Source of the DNA: Beta vulgaris subsp. vulgaris
Taxonomy: Eukaryota > Streptophyta > Magnoliopsida > Caryophyllales > Amaranthaceae
DNA length: 64,000 nt
Assembly (NCBI RefSeq): GCF_026745355.1
Contig: NC_079207.1
Location: 33,304,020 to 33,368,019 of the forward strand
Direction: 5' to 3'
The translations under genes were made by a program, and so were the position numbers. Below the pieces are notes generated by a model, which was not told the origin of the DNA, did not search any database, and was given only the letters and a program-made list of their open reading frames with translations. Below are positions 1 through 11,600 of this stretch, piece by piece (within the stretch, counting starts at the first letter, position 1; every line of letters begins with the position of its first letter).

Positions 1-795
1 ATTACCACACATACTAAGGAAAAACCCAGCATACTTATATCTAACATAGCTAGGGAGGGGAGCTCAACAACCAAGAGGAGGGGGAAAGGGAAGACCGAAA
101 GCCAAGGGGAGGGGGAGGAGGAAGCCAAAAAAACTAGGAATGAGGGGTATGGGGAACCCGAGACTGACGCTAACCTAAAACAGAGGAAGGGGAGGGGGAA
201 CTAAATCTTCGATACTGACCTAGATTAGGGGATGGGGTAATTGAAAACTAAATACCCCGACATTAACATAACACCGCAAATCGGGGAAACGGTTGGGGAA
301 CTATACCTACATCTCGTGACCGACTATCACGAACAGGTTAGGGGAAAAATTTTGTGCCCACTTATTCAAAATAGGGGAGGGGGCTTAAATCCTACTCACT
401 GAACCTTAGAGGAGACAAGAACACCGAGGCACCAAGAAAGGAACCAACGCAAGAGAGGAGGGACGGAAGACGCAAGAACCAAAAGATCAAACACTAACCT
501 AACTAGACACGAGAACAGGACCTACGGGGACTGACTAGAAACGGGGACAAGACTGATGGGGACTGAATCGAGACAGAGAAATGATGGGGGACAACGGGGA
601 AAGGGGGAAGGGGAACGTGGGGAACGAGTCCTACTGCAAGCGAAGGGAGAACAAACCTAACTTAACAACAACGTGGCTATGCTCGCCGATGACGACGCTG
701 AGAGGCCCTCCATCATCGATCCTAATATGGCGGCTCGTGAGTTTGTGTTATAGGTTTCGGCTGGGGGGTTAGAGAGAGGAACTAGGTTTTTTTTA
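1..795. other. Unassigned purine-rich stretch
   Basis: The + strand is unusually rich in G and A, with many GGGGA-type runs. I see no long frame and no repeat ends. Read on the minus strand it is pyrimidine-rich, with one short ATG frame near 700-720 that stops quickly. The end next to 780 (CCCCAGCCGAAACC on the minus strand, then CTCTCTCTAACC) resembles the short 5' leaders of plant LINEs, so this may be the remnant of another minus-strand LINE. That is a weak inference. Confidence 0.3.
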
Positions 796-809
796 ACTCT
801 TTAAAACTT
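796..809. repeat. LINE target-site duplication, poly(A) side
   Basis: ACTCTTTAAAACTT directly abuts the poly-T run and is repeated exactly at 6509-6522. It marks the 3' boundary of the minus-strand LINE. Confidence 0.92.
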
Positions 810-1152
810 TTTTTTTTTGCTAAGTAAGATGAAAGATATATTGAACAACCAAAACACCATTACAACCTAAACCAACAATCCAGAGGGGACCAACCAACTA
901 GGTTGGACCCTCCAAAAAATAAACTAAACAAAATAAATAATTATACACTTATAGGACTGTTTGTCTCATCCACTCTCTATCCTTCCTAGAAGTTATTTAT
1001 GGAAGTATACTATACACTCTATAAATAATCATTCTTTGGATTCTATTAACTATAGTATTTACAACCATAACTCTTCTACTCCAATAAATATCATTTATGG
1101 CTTCCCAAATGTGATACACCATGGAGGCAAAAGTGGCAGCAATAACTTGTTT

Positions 1153-1668
1153 CTAAAAGTTCCTTAGTTTGCATCTGCCTAGCCAAGTAATCAGTTCAAT
1201 TATAATATTCTTCCGAGTTGTAATATCCATCCAACTCTTGATTCTCGCCAAGAGAGTTGCACTATAGCAGAATCTAAACATTACATGCTCTTGGGTTTCT
1301 TCACCTATGCCACAAATGATGCAATTTGGGTCATCACTCACCCCAATCTTATGCAAGTGCTCTGCATTCTGAAGTTTATGTTTAGGAATAGATACCCTAT
1401 TTCAAACATACTTGTCCCAATGCACTCTGTCGTGAGTACCCACTAGTAAAGGGTACACTTTGCTCATAGAATACGCTCGCATCTGAATTAGTTCAGCTTC
1501 AGTCATAACACACTTCAACTGCTTTTTAACATCACACATTTTCTTCTAGTACCGACTACTCCCCACAGGAGGTTGGTAATCCCACTAATTGTTTTCTCTT
1601 ACAGAGACCTCACTAATCCACTTAATCCATAGATTGTCTTTCTTTGAAGACATAGCCCACATGTATCT
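1153..1668 (-). pseudogene. LINE ORF2 C-terminal zinc-binding region
   Basis: The frame at 1153-1356 reads NCIICGIGEETQEHVMFRFC, the usual C-x2-C ... H-x4-C pattern of the zinc-binding RT-associated domain at the end of plant LINE ORF2. Upstream, 1357-1668 gives short broken frames that fit the region between RT and this domain. The downstream 810-1150 is the 3' UTR, ending in the LINE-typical sequence CTTACTTAGC before poly(A). Several stops separate it from the RT, so it is a relic. Confidence 0.8.
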
Positions 1669-2830
1669 TCACATAGTTGTAGAATTCCACATATCAATTA
1701 TTTTAATACATAATCCACCAGCATACTTGGGAATGCAAACATTTAACCATGCTACATAACCTGTTCTCCCACTGTAATACTCCCCTGTCCAAAGAAAAGC
1801 CCTACAAATGCCTTCAACTTCTTTTAACACCTTCTTTGGGATGATGAACACTTGTGACCAATACACATGGATGCTTAAAAGAACTGAGTTCACCAAGACT
1901 AATCTCCCGTGATATGTTATATGTATGTTACTCCAACATGTTACTCTTGCAGTCATTTTCTCAACTAGATTGAAGCAGCATTCACAAGCAACAATTCTTT
2001 TATGACTAAATGGGGGCCCAATGTATTTAAAAGGGAGTTTACCCATGTTAAAACCTGATACATTCAATAGTCTCCGATAGTCTTCTTTATTCATACAAGA
2101 AGTATACATTTCTATTTTGTTCACATTCACCTCAAGCCTTGAAGCTTCTGAAAAGTGTTGAAAACCTTGGAGTATAGTAGAGACTAACATAAAATCACCT
2201 CTACAACATGATATTGCCTCATCAACAAAAACAAAGATGATTTAATCTAACACCGGAATATTTAGGGTGATATTTAAACTGTGTTTTTCCCTACCACTTT
2301 TAGAGCCCTTGTAAGGTACTCCATACAGATTACAAAAAATAATGGTGAAATTGGATCATCCTGCCTAAGCCCTTTCTTCCCTTCAAAGAACCCAAAACAT
2401 TGGTTATTAATCATAAGGGTAAATCTAGGGGAGCATACAAGATCAATGAATCTCCTAGGAAAGTTTAGGACAACCAGAATATCATCTAGAAATTTCCAGT
2501 CAGTAGAGCCATTTTAATTATACACCCTGGACTTGTACATTTTTTACCATAATTCCTTTATACACCCTGGACTTGTACATTTTTTACCATAATTCCTAAC
2601 AATGTCTTAGCAAATCATGATATTATGGCCTATAAACCTCCATTGAATGAAAGCCCCTTGATTTTCAGCAATAAGATTTGGCAAAATAAGCTTCAGTCTT
2701 GCGCACACAATCTTTGTAATACATTTTTCGACCACATTGTAGCAGGAAATAAGTCTAAACTCACTGACAATACCGAGGCATTTAACTTTAGGGATTAAAG
2801 TTAAAAGTGTCATTTTAAGTTCTTTAAAAG
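1669..2830 (-). pseudogene. LINE ORF2 reverse transcriptase, broken
   Basis: Conserved plant LINE RT blocks appear in order on the minus strand. TLIPKV and FRLISCYNVVEKCITKI (about 2813-2700) come first, then AENQGAFIQWR, then a block at 2520-2300 with GLRQDDPISPLFF (family QGDP). After the metal-binding motif the ORF at 2190-1669 carries the LEVNVNKIE, PFKYIG and HGRLVLVNSVL thumb blocks. The FADDI motif near 2235 reads LD*I, with a stop replacing the second Asp. Part of the block holding the first catalytic Asp is lost beside a 40-bp tandem duplication (2521-2597). Catalysis is therefore impossible. Confidence 0.9.
2521..2597. repeat. 40-bp tandem duplication inside LINE RT
   Basis: A 40-bp unit beginning TACACCCTGGACTTGTACAT occurs twice head to tail without a visible mismatch. 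On the minus strand each unit encodes the same RT segment (NYGKKCTSPGCI), so this is a duplication of coding sequence that shifts the frame. It is not foreign DNA. Directly after it the DLxKAYD block is missing. Confidence 0.9.
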
Positions 2831-3025
2831 CTTACGAGAGATGAAGAAATTCTTCATTGCTGCTATTATATCCTAGCCCACAATTGTCGAAGCATCTTTG
2901 AAGAAAAATGCTCCAAAGCCATCTGGTTCATGTCATTTCTCGCATGAGAGTCGGCTAAACCTCAAAATCAGACACTAGTCTAAGCAACATCTCATGTTGA
3001 CCAGCTGAAAGGATAGGCCCATTTG

Positions 3026-3343
3026 CTATAATTTCTTCATTATTGTACCCAGTAACCCTTTGTAATAGGTGATGAAATCCACCTCCACTTGACTACCTTC
3101 AACCCAAACTCTATTCATGTTTATAATACCATACACATTATTCTGAATTATTCTCTGTTTAATAGACCTGTGGAAAAGAGAAGTGTTGTCATCAACCCCT
3201 CTTATCCACTCTAACTTGGCTTTTTGGCTTACGAACGTCATATACTTCTCATGGATCTTTTTGTGTTCCACTGCAGCCAACAAAGCATTGTCAGCAGCAT
3301 TTTCACTTATGTCATGATGAGCCTGAGTTTGACATTCCATCAT
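3026..3343 (-). pseudogene. LINE ORF2 endonuclease-RT linker
   Basis: This 105-codon open stretch carries the conserved linker of plant LINE ORF2, including KAKLEWIRGVDDNTSLFHRS (family pattern WxxxGDxNTxFFH) and KQRIIQNNVYGI. It precedes the RT on the minus strand and follows the endonuclease end. It is open over its whole length but has no start or stop context of its own. It is one readable piece of a broken ORF2. Confidence 0.85.
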
Positions 3344-3380
3344 CTTAGAAAAATCTCTATCATCTGCAATATTGTGAATA

Positions 3381-3612
3381 TTATAGTACCATTCTTAATT
3401 TATTTAATGCTTTCAAGGCATCCTTTACTTTCTTTAGATAATGAACAACACTAAACATAAGAGTTCCATGGACTCTATATTCCCAACATTCCTTGACTCT
3501 ATTGTGGAAATTAGTAGCTAAACTCCACATTTTGTGATATTTAAAAGGAGCTATCTCCTTCCTTCTTTCTACAAACACATTTAGGATCATGGGAGTATGG
3601 TCAATAATCCTT
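3381..3612 (-). pseudogene. LINE endonuclease, C-terminal part
   Basis: The frame reads CRRIIDHTPMILNVF, matching the SDH-(S/T)-P-ILL end of the exonuclease-endonuclease-phosphatase domain of LINE ORF2. The catalytic His context is kept (DHTP) but the preceding Ser is Ile. The frame runs directly into the CACTA-type insertion at 3616. Its N-terminal half continues at 4583 on the far side. Confidence 0.85.
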
Positions 3613-3615
3613 CTG

Positions 3616-4579
3616 CATATTGGAAAAAAACCCAATTGATGCAGTTAAAACTGGGCTTACTAACGCGATTTTGGTCCGCATCAGGTGCGCTTGCAGCAGT
3701 TATGAGCGACAAAATGATCCGGTCCAAAATCGTATCAGTTTCTCACTAAATAATGCGGTTTTGCAAGACCCCATCAGTTTTGGATGTCATGAAATTTAAA
3801 AAGCCTTGCACTGAAGGTCTGCAGATTGCATCAACAAAGCAGGACCGAGTAACGAACAAAAGACAAAACCCAAACAATTATACAGGTCTAAGCAACGAAA
3901 ATTCGAAAAGATTCAGATCTAATAACAAATGTTATACAAACTAAAAATTAATTCAATTATACAAAGGAATTTTGAGAGATCTAACAAAACTAATGGATAT
4001 GTGTTATTCAAAAAATCATGCAAGGGATACCTCGGGCGAACGTTGTGGTTCATCGAAATTTTTTGAGAATAGAGGAGAGAGAAAGAAGAGAAGTTAAAAT
4101 CAACGCTGGAGGTTTTTTGGATCTAGAAGAAGAAGAAGAAAGAGAATTTAGAAAAAAGACGAGATCGAGTAGTTTAAAATCGAACATTATTGGGGAGTGG
4201 AGGAGTGGGGGAGAGTGGGAGTGGGTGACTAAGTTCACTACGTCGACTTTTTACTGGGAAGAGAGGTGAAATGATGAAGGGTTTACCAATTTAGGGTTTG
4301 GAAGGGGGGAGGGATGAGAGAGAAGAGATGAGGGGGCGTATAGGGTTTGGGAGTCAAGAGAGGAGGGATGTTCCTTTTGGGTTATTCTTTTGGGTCGTTC
4401 TAAGGGAGCAAGCAGCGAGAAGTGAATGAAAAATCTGATGCGGTCCACCAAACCGCATTAGATTTAAAAAAAGATTGTCCTTCCACCTTTCTCTCCCATT
4501 TTTAATGTTCATTTTCGGATGCGGTTTTACAAAAACCAAATCTGTTATTAAGTAACATATAAGGATTTTTTCACTAGTG
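3616..4579. mobile_element. CACTA-type non-autonomous element inside the LINE
   Basis: The right end reads CACTAGTGAAAAAATCC on the minus strand. The left end is the mutated counterpart CATATTGGAAAAAAACC. A 3-bp target duplication, CTG, flanks it (3613-3615, 4580-4582), as expected for CACTA elements. Removing 964 bp restores the LINE endonuclease order. Subterminal copies of GATGCGGTTTT and its complement lie near both ends. The interior holds an 83-codon frame (4018-4269) rich in Glu and Arg, with no recognised domain. No transposase is present. Confidence 0.85.
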
Positions 4580-4582
4580 CTG

Positions 4583-5130
4583 GCATGAGCCAAGCCTCAG
4601 ATTCAGGGTAATTATCACACCATTTGTTGTTATATAAAACTCTATCCAGATTGCAGTACACTCTATGCTCACCATACTGTTTATTATTCCAGGTGAAAAA
4701 ACACCCAATAGGCTTCATGTCAATCGATCCACAACTGGTCACACATCTCCTAAAAGGCATCATTTCCCCCTCTCTTACAATGGATTATATCCTTCATCTA
4801 TGTTAAGAACGCAATTGACATCAACCATGATAACCTAGGCACAATCAATCTTCAATGCAATACCCTCCATCTCCTTCCAAAGCTTATCCCTCTGAGCACA
4901 GTATTATATGCATAAACAAAAGTGCAAGCAAATTCATGATTACCACTAATTGACTTCACATAACAGTGGTTAAGCTGATCAATTATTAGCAAAATATCAA
5001 TATGGAATGACAGAGCATTCCAAGCCATGATGATTCTTCCACCAGGGTGGTGGGGAGAGTTACGACAGAAACACCACCCCTCAAATAATTTCTAATACAA
5101 ATTCCCCATTTTACGAAATTTAACTTTAAT
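4583..5130 (-). pseudogene. LINE endonuclease, N-terminal part
   Basis: Minus-strand frames give, in order, a LGLVSLIEIKVKF-like block (family LxETK, the metal-binding Glu region), GGRIIMAWNALSFHIDIL, FACTFVYAYNT, and then IGCFFTWNNKQ with NLDRVLYNNKW and ESEAWLMPA (4763-4583). This order is diagnostic of the plant LINE endonuclease. Frames are broken by stops and small indels between blocks. The rest of the domain resumes at 3612 after the 964-bp insertion. Confidence 0.85.
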
Positions 5131-5477
5131 CTCTATGAGACTAACAAGCCCAAGGAATCTAGCATTAAGCACTTTTTTAACTTCATTTTGCTTCTATATA
5201 ATAATATCCCCGAACATTCCAGCACATCACTTTATCCATGATCAACAGGAGAGTCCCCTCTCCTTTCATCCATTTTAGCTCCATTTTCACAAACATCATT
5301 GCCAACAATAGTATCCTCAGACATCATGTCTCCCAATACTGTAAATGAATTTGAAACACAAGTATTATTGGGCCCAACTTCTTTCCTTCTACTCACTTGT
5401 TTTGAAACCTAAATCTCATCCCTAGCAACCTGTTGAGTTTGAACCACATGCTGAGGGGGTGGTTGGATTTTAGGTCT

Positions 5478-6471
5478 TCATACTTGCTTTTCGTTCACCT
5501 TTCTACAATCTTCAGTATTATGCCCTACTTTCTTACATTTAGCACATAAATCAGGCTTCCACTCATTGATAACGCCAAAAACGACCTCAATGCCCTTCCT
5601 GTTAATGAAAGACAGTTTATCTGGGAAATCTTGGTCTACCTTCACCTCCACCAGGACCCTAGCATAGTGAAGCTTCTCTCTCTTTTCTGTAGCTAGATCA
5701 GTTTTAACAAATTTACCAATTGGTGCAACCAATTCCTATAAACATCTAACCCCCCAATATTTAAAGTCTTATTGAAACCGAATCAAAATAGGAAGCATCG
5801 CCAAATCCTCCTTCTAGATATGCATATCAAGTTCCTATGCCTTAATGATAATAGGTTTACTATAAAAGAAAACCATATTACTAACAAACACTGAATCCCT
5901 CTTCTCCATTGATCTAAATCTCACAATGAATATGCCCTTGTTAATAACAACCACCTTATCTAACCCCCAGATTTTTCTAAATTCTCCGAATAAACCCCTC
6001 CATTACATTTGAAGGTGGGTTAGCACCAATGACATAACAAACCAGGGAAGAATTCCAGAAATCAATTTCAAGTTGAATATCATCAACATCAATTTTAATC
6101 CTCTCACTCGTTTCAAATTCATTAACAATTTAAACAAAATTGTTACTCACCTCTGGATCAGAGAATAAGATTGGGATCGGATCAACATTCCGCAATCTTC
6201 AATCTGCCCAGTTACTCTCCTTATTCCTCTGAGATTCATTATCAGCCACTGAATGGATACATGACAGCCTTTCTGAGAACAATCTATGTGTCTGCTAACT
6301 CCGTCGAATATCACGCAAATCATCTTCCTATGATTGAATTAGTGTTTCAACCTCCATTAATGTGATACCTAATTTCATCCAGTGATATTGTCTTTTTAGC
6401 ATTAGACTATGTCGGACCCTTCACTTTATCTGATTTCCCACCTAATTTTTAACTCTTCGAATTTTTGGCCA
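5478..6471 (-). pseudogene. LINE ORF1-like zinc-knuckle protein
   Basis: This lies upstream of ORF2 on the minus strand. The best piece (5732-5478) ends in CAKCKKVGHNTEDC, a C-x2-C-x4-H-x4-C knuckle, and carries the LHYARVLVEVKVD block typical of plant ORF1 proteins of the DUF4283/zf-CCHC_4 group. The likely start ATG is at 6471, giving MAKNSKS followed at once by an in-frame stop. Further stops lie between 6460 and 5740. In this family ORF1 binds element RNA; this copy is not functional. Confidence 0.82.
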
Positions 6472-6508
6472 TCGAGAGAGATTCCAGAGAGAGAAAAGAG
6501 TTGTATAT

Positions 6509-6522
6509 ACTCTTTAAAACTT
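6509..6522. repeat. LINE target-site duplication, 5' side
   Basis: This is the exact second copy of ACTCTTTAAAACTT. It sets the LINE 5' end at 6508, only about 38 bp before the first ATG of ORF1, so the copy is probably not 5'-truncated. Confidence 0.92.
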
Positions 6523-7188
6523 ACAATTTGATAAATTGAAACTCAAATCATACCTTGAGTTGACGAAATTAGCAAATGGGCTTTTTTCTTTCAAATTACT
6601 GTGAATAAGAACCCTTATGTCTTAATTGAGATTTGCAAACATAGCTTTGAAGATCCTTTGACAAATTCTTTTGAAATTGGATGATATTTGTTGTGCTAAA
6701 AATGGAGGGGATAAGTAAAAAATGAGGAGAAAGCTAAAAATGTGTCCCGCTTAACAAATATTTGGATAGATTTGGTCTAAGGTTAGCAAAACAACGATTT
6801 AGGAATAGAAAAATTAGTTCAATAGACGAAAATTTAAGAAAGGTAATTATTTCAAAAAAGTGATATAAAAAGCTAATTAAAACCAAATTTTTGCATATTT
6901 CCTTCCACGATGATTGACTCGAGCACTTGATCGATCTTTGAAGATTTTATTCTTACATATCATCTATTTGATCTTGCCATTTTTACTTGATTCTCGTTCA
7001 GTCGATTGATTTGGCCGTACATATTATTGATTATCGATCATCTGCTTAACGAAACCGCCTTAATAATTACAGTGAGTATTAAGAATATTTTCGGTATAAT
7101 ATATAAGGATAATTATTATCTATAGAATAGATTAGAATATCTTTAGAAATATTATCTTATGATTTAATTTCAATAATTATTTGGGTAG

Positions 7189-7239
<51 letters not shown>

Positions 7240-7908
7240 ATTATTAACATACATCAATACAATGACGTCATATTATTTTCCTCTTCCCGTCTAAATTGAA
7301 TTAAGAGGCAATATCTTTTGGAGGGTAATATAGTTACTATTACGAAGCTATTAAACTAATACCTTAACAAGCTCATAACTCTAACTAAACGTAATCTTCT
7401 TACAAAAATGGTAAAGCGTATGATAACCATGCATTTCAAGATGTTTAAATAATGAAAAAAAAACACACACATATTAGAACTTAAGGGTTTATTTGTTATT
7501 TTTTGTTTTTATTTTTCAAACCAAAAACACGAATATAAAAACCAAAAAAATAGTTGTCAATTTTTAATATTAGCATGTTTAGGATGACTAAGACCAACTT
7601 TAAGTTTTATCATACCCCTTAAATCATATAAATTTTATATTCATAAAACCAAAAACTAGAAAGTAACAATGATGCCGAACAAGCCCTCAGAATATCTAAG
7701 TCATGCATCGTGTGGAATAAAACTACTTTACATAAATAAGGAGTAATTTTGAACATAAAATTAAAGAAGTGCAATTTCTTTTTTTTTTCCCCTCTTATAT
7801 CATTCTTTTGGTTGAAATAAGCTAAAATACTCAAGATTATGTCATATTTATCTATTAAAAGAATTTACACAAGCTTCATACAGAGAATCAACCGATTAGA
7901 TGGGCGAA
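6523..7908. other. AT-rich spacer
   Basis: I see no gene and no element ends here. The stretch is AT-rich with many short A and T runs and one long TA microsatellite. Short frames do not resemble any family I know. Confidence 0.5.
7191..7237. repeat. (TA)n microsatellite
   Basis: An uninterrupted 47-base TA run, ending where the sequence becomes TCCATT. Confidence 0.98.
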
Positions 7909-8923
7909 AGTGTTGGTATATATTTGTTGGAACATTTTAAAGGACTGAGAGCATTTTTGTAATTTTTACAGGATGGAGAGCTAAGTTGGTATCAAATGTT
8001 TCCTTTAGAACCAAGTTAGAAATTTAATTCAAATAAGAGTCAATTTGGTACTAAACTAACTTGTTACTGTTACTATCATATTTAGATGGTAAATATACAT
8101 TTATTATGTTAAATTGTATTAGGTCTTAAAAGTTTTAATATTTATTTTAATATAAAGGCCCAACCATATTACGAAGTCCGTGAAAAAAAGTCAACAGAAG
8201 TTAAGGATTAATTAAGGTCTTCAGGAGATGGAAGTCAAGCAAAGACAGGGGTATGAGTTGTTAATAAGATTATCATGGGACAAGCTACATAAGTAGGAAC
8301 GTGTGTACTTCAGCGCTAGAAAGCAATTATGATTTGAATTAAAGATGATTCAAATCATTTCCCTCCAAAGATGCATGGAAGTTACATAGCATATTGGTGT
8401 ATAAATACTAGGGAGATGATCAAACCAAAGACAACTAACACAATACACAATAACTTGCAACTTACTTTCTAGCCTAACCTTAGCCTAGGCTAGCCAACCC
8501 CCTTATGAGGTTATAGTTTAATTCTTATATTTAGAGCATGTATTAGTGACCAGTTTGTTCATACTCCATTTTAAGCCGGAACGATCTTGGAGGTAATAAT
8601 CTTTGTGTTTTCCCTTTAATTGTGCAGCCTAGATTATCTTTATATGTGTTATAAAAGTTATTCTAAAAGTTTGAGATGTGAATGGGAATATCTAGCTCTA
8701 ATTAATAGATTAATTATTGCATCTTGTTCCATTTAATGCTTTTCGCCTGAATTTATTAGGCATTGTAGTTTAACCAATTAGATTACAACAAAGTACGTTA
8801 GCAAGGTTTTATCAAATTAAAATCGGTAACCCTCAGGACTAAGACTCATGTGGCATTCAGTATCAAACTATTAGGTGTGCAATGACTTATGTGCAAAGTC
8901 AACCAACAGATTTTGCACTAACA
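7909..8923 (+). repeat. Probable 5' LTR of the Tat-type element
   Basis: Sequence before the primer-binding site has LTR features: a TATA box (TATAAATAC near 8400), a plausible transcribed leader after it, and an end at 8923 in ACA. The start is guessed at TGTTGGTATA (7909) because no second LTR is present to define it. A piece near its end (about 8890-8915) resembles 16796-16820 downstream of integrase. Confidence 0.5.
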
Positions 8924-8930
8924 AGTTTTT

Positions 8931-8946
8931 TGGTGACCACAGTGGG
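8931..8946 (+). promoter_or_regulatory. Primer-binding site of the Tat-type element
   Basis: TGGTGACCACAGTGGG begins with TGG, the complement of a tRNA CCA end, and lies 7 bp after the presumed LTR end. It resembles the TGGCGAC...CTGGG sites of Tat/Ogre elements. I do not assign the tRNA. Confidence 0.65.
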
Positions 8947-9038
8947 AGGAGAAAGATTCATATAATTAAATTGTTAAATTTCTTATTCATAATTTTTATA
9001 ATTTAATTGTTTAAAACAACTATTGATATTTTCATAAA

Positions 9039-11600
9039 ATGCTGGATACACGTTCTCAAAGGAATAGGGATGCTGCTAGAGGTGAAACAAGTTCGCAGAA
9101 TATGGAAAATAATGATTCAATACCATCAGAGACTAGGGTGCCAGAGAATAGTGGTGAACCAATTCATCATGTCCTGGAAGAGTCAAATGGAGAAACTTCC
9201 CAATGGGATGTTCCATCTCCAAGTAGTACTGGTCGTGGATTTGTACATCAATTGTATGCAAAAATTCACGGAAATAGTAAAACAATTATTAGTAGAAACC
9301 AGAGAGTGTCAAAGATAACAATTTGATTCTAACTACAGAACTCTAGCCCATGAGTCAGCCAGAGTCTTCACTGATATCCTCCGAAGGATAAGTGAGGAGA
9401 ATAAAGATATCAACTTTAGGCAAATATTGATTGAATAATTATATATATATCAATGATACTATTACTGCAACTTTCATGGCAACGTCGACATCTCTCGCTA
9501 CTCAAGTAGTTACTTGGTTAGAACCACTAGTTGAAAAACACTATCAATTGAACGAGAGGTTTCTTAAGGCTTTAGAAGAAGTCCCACTAAAGAGAACACA
9601 AGGAGATTGTGGTATACTACTAGATCTTCCAGTAGATTACCCACCAAGGGTACATTTTTCCATCTTGAAACTAGAGATCCATTGGTCTCAAATTATCCAC
9701 AAACTTTCTCCCATGAGTGCCAAACAAGGATAATACCCTTGAGATTTGGAGAGATTAATCATGGAAACTTTAGGAGAAGTGATGAAATGGCAGCGGGCGT
9801 GGAGCCAGGCTGGCACCAGGTGTAGGACATCACCAACCTTCATTTTTCATGGGTGGTGGACACTTTGGTGATAACACACACCAATTTGGACCATCACATG
9901 AAGGAAAAAGGCAATGTACTTTTGTTTCAAACAACAACAGTTCACCTCATGCATATGTGCCTCTTAATCAACCAACTATGGCTTGGAACCCTTCTACACC
10001 TTCTGCTTATATGCCTTACCAACTACCTATGGTTTACACGTCTCACTATGGGAAAGCTCCAAGATATGGTCGGAACCAAGCTCCATTTTCCCAAGCAACT
10101 CGCGCTTACCAGCAGGGACTACCCATAAATGGGCATGCATTCTAGCCACAAATGGCACAAGTAGCAACCAATCCTAACTATATGCATCGCCAGGATGTCC
10201 CTATGGGAGGTTATCGAAATCAATCTTTCATACTTGACCCTAGTCCTATGTATGATGAAAAAGGAGGCATGGGGAATGGGAATATGGGATACCTAGGGAG
10301 AAATCAGGATCCCTTGACAACACAAGTTGAGGCACTAGTTCAAAGACTAGTAGGAGATAACTTTAGGAAAGGTCATAGGTAGATAAGTCAAAAGCCTTAC
10401 CCTGAATGGATTGATAGAATCAATTCATTTCCTATAACGTTTGAGAAACCTGATTTACTTTATTCTCAAGTGATGATGGAGTATCTGCTAAGGAACATTT
10501 AGTTAGGTTCAATTATCAGTGTAGGGAAGCGGCTGATAATGATTTCTTAAAATTGAGAATGTTTTCCATTTCTCCAACTGAGACAGCTTTTCGGTGGTAC
10601 ACAAATTTAACACCAAATTCTATCTACTATTGGCAGGACATGCAAGTGCAATTTACAAATCATTCTGGAATCACTGAACCTAGACTGACTCTAAGTGATC
10701 AGGCCATAATCCAACAAAAGTTTGGGGAGTCTGTAGAAGACTATCTATCTAGCTTCAAAATGGCTAAGATCAGGTGTCATGTTAGCATCCCTGAAAGAGA
10801 GTTTGTACAAAACGGTCAGGAGGGAATGTTAATTCAGTTCGTAAAGGTTTGATGGTCATTCCTTTGGCGATTTTGTTGAGTTAGTAGAATTGTCCGTACG
10901 ATATGAGAGAAATCTATAAGCCGAAAGTGCAGCAAGACACAAAATTTTCCTCTCTCAGAATGAAGAGCCTTTCCACTTTGAAACTGCACAAGAAGTGGAT
11001 GTGGCTGAAATCATTCATGGAGTACATTATAAGTGTTCTCCCATTGAGAACAAAGAATTTATGCCGCCAAAGGATTTGAAATCTGGACAAAAGGGAACAT
11101 ATACCTTGGATGCCAAGAAATCTAATGTTATCTTCAATTAGTTATATCTAACAAAAAGATAAAACTTGTAGGAAGGCATATAGTAAGAACTGTTGATGAA
11201 GTTAGGGGTTAAAAACATTATATATGGCATGATATGGTAATTCATGATACTTCTGAATGTATTATTTTTAGAAATAACACCCAAGATGAAATTGATAAGA
11301 AAAATATCATGTTTCCTAATGATGATGATGTTCATATATTTGGGATGGGAGAACCATTTGAATTATTTTGTAGTATGGTAGAAATTAGTAATAATTATAC
11401 CACTTCTTTACAGGCATCTCAAGCTACCGAAATAGGTAACAACCTCTTCAACATATTGCTTGATGAAGGAATCTTGGTTATGCCAAAGATAGTCAATGAA
11501 GAAGGCTTGGAAGATATGTGCAGATGACATATGAATGGGTCACATACAACAGACCAATGCCAAGTATTCAGAGGGTTCCTTACTAGACAACTAAGTCTCA
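9039..11600 (+). pseudogene. Tat-type gag remnant
   Basis: The gag polyprotein would form the virus-like particle. It starts at MLDTRSQRNRDAARGE (9039), 93 bp after the primer site, which fits the family. A Gln/Asn/Pro-rich region follows (9849-10380). Then comes the conserved core FSISPTETAFRWYTNL ... YWQDMQVQF ... QKFGESVEDYLSSFK (10553-10852), which is the retrotransposon gag domain. Near 11516-11575 the frame reads CR*HMNGSHTTDQC, a degraded zinc-knuckle-like block with one stop. At least six frame breaks separate the pieces. Confidence 0.8.

Larger units (their letters stand above)
810..6508 (-). mobile_element. L1-type LINE, near full length, dead
   Basis: A non-LTR retrotransposon lies on the minus strand. 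It has an ORF1-like zinc-knuckle protein, then ORF2 with endonuclease, reverse transcriptase and a C-terminal zinc-binding region, and it ends in poly(A) (poly-T at 810-818 on the + strand). A 14-bp target duplication, ACTCTTTAAAACTT, sits at 796-809 and 6509-6522, so both ends are defined. The 5' leader before the ORF1 ATG (6471) is only about 38 bp. A 964-bp CACTA-type element (3616-4579) splits the endonuclease. Without it the LINE is about 4.7 kb, a little short for the class. Frameshifts and stops occur throughout, so it is not autonomous. Confidence 0.93.
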
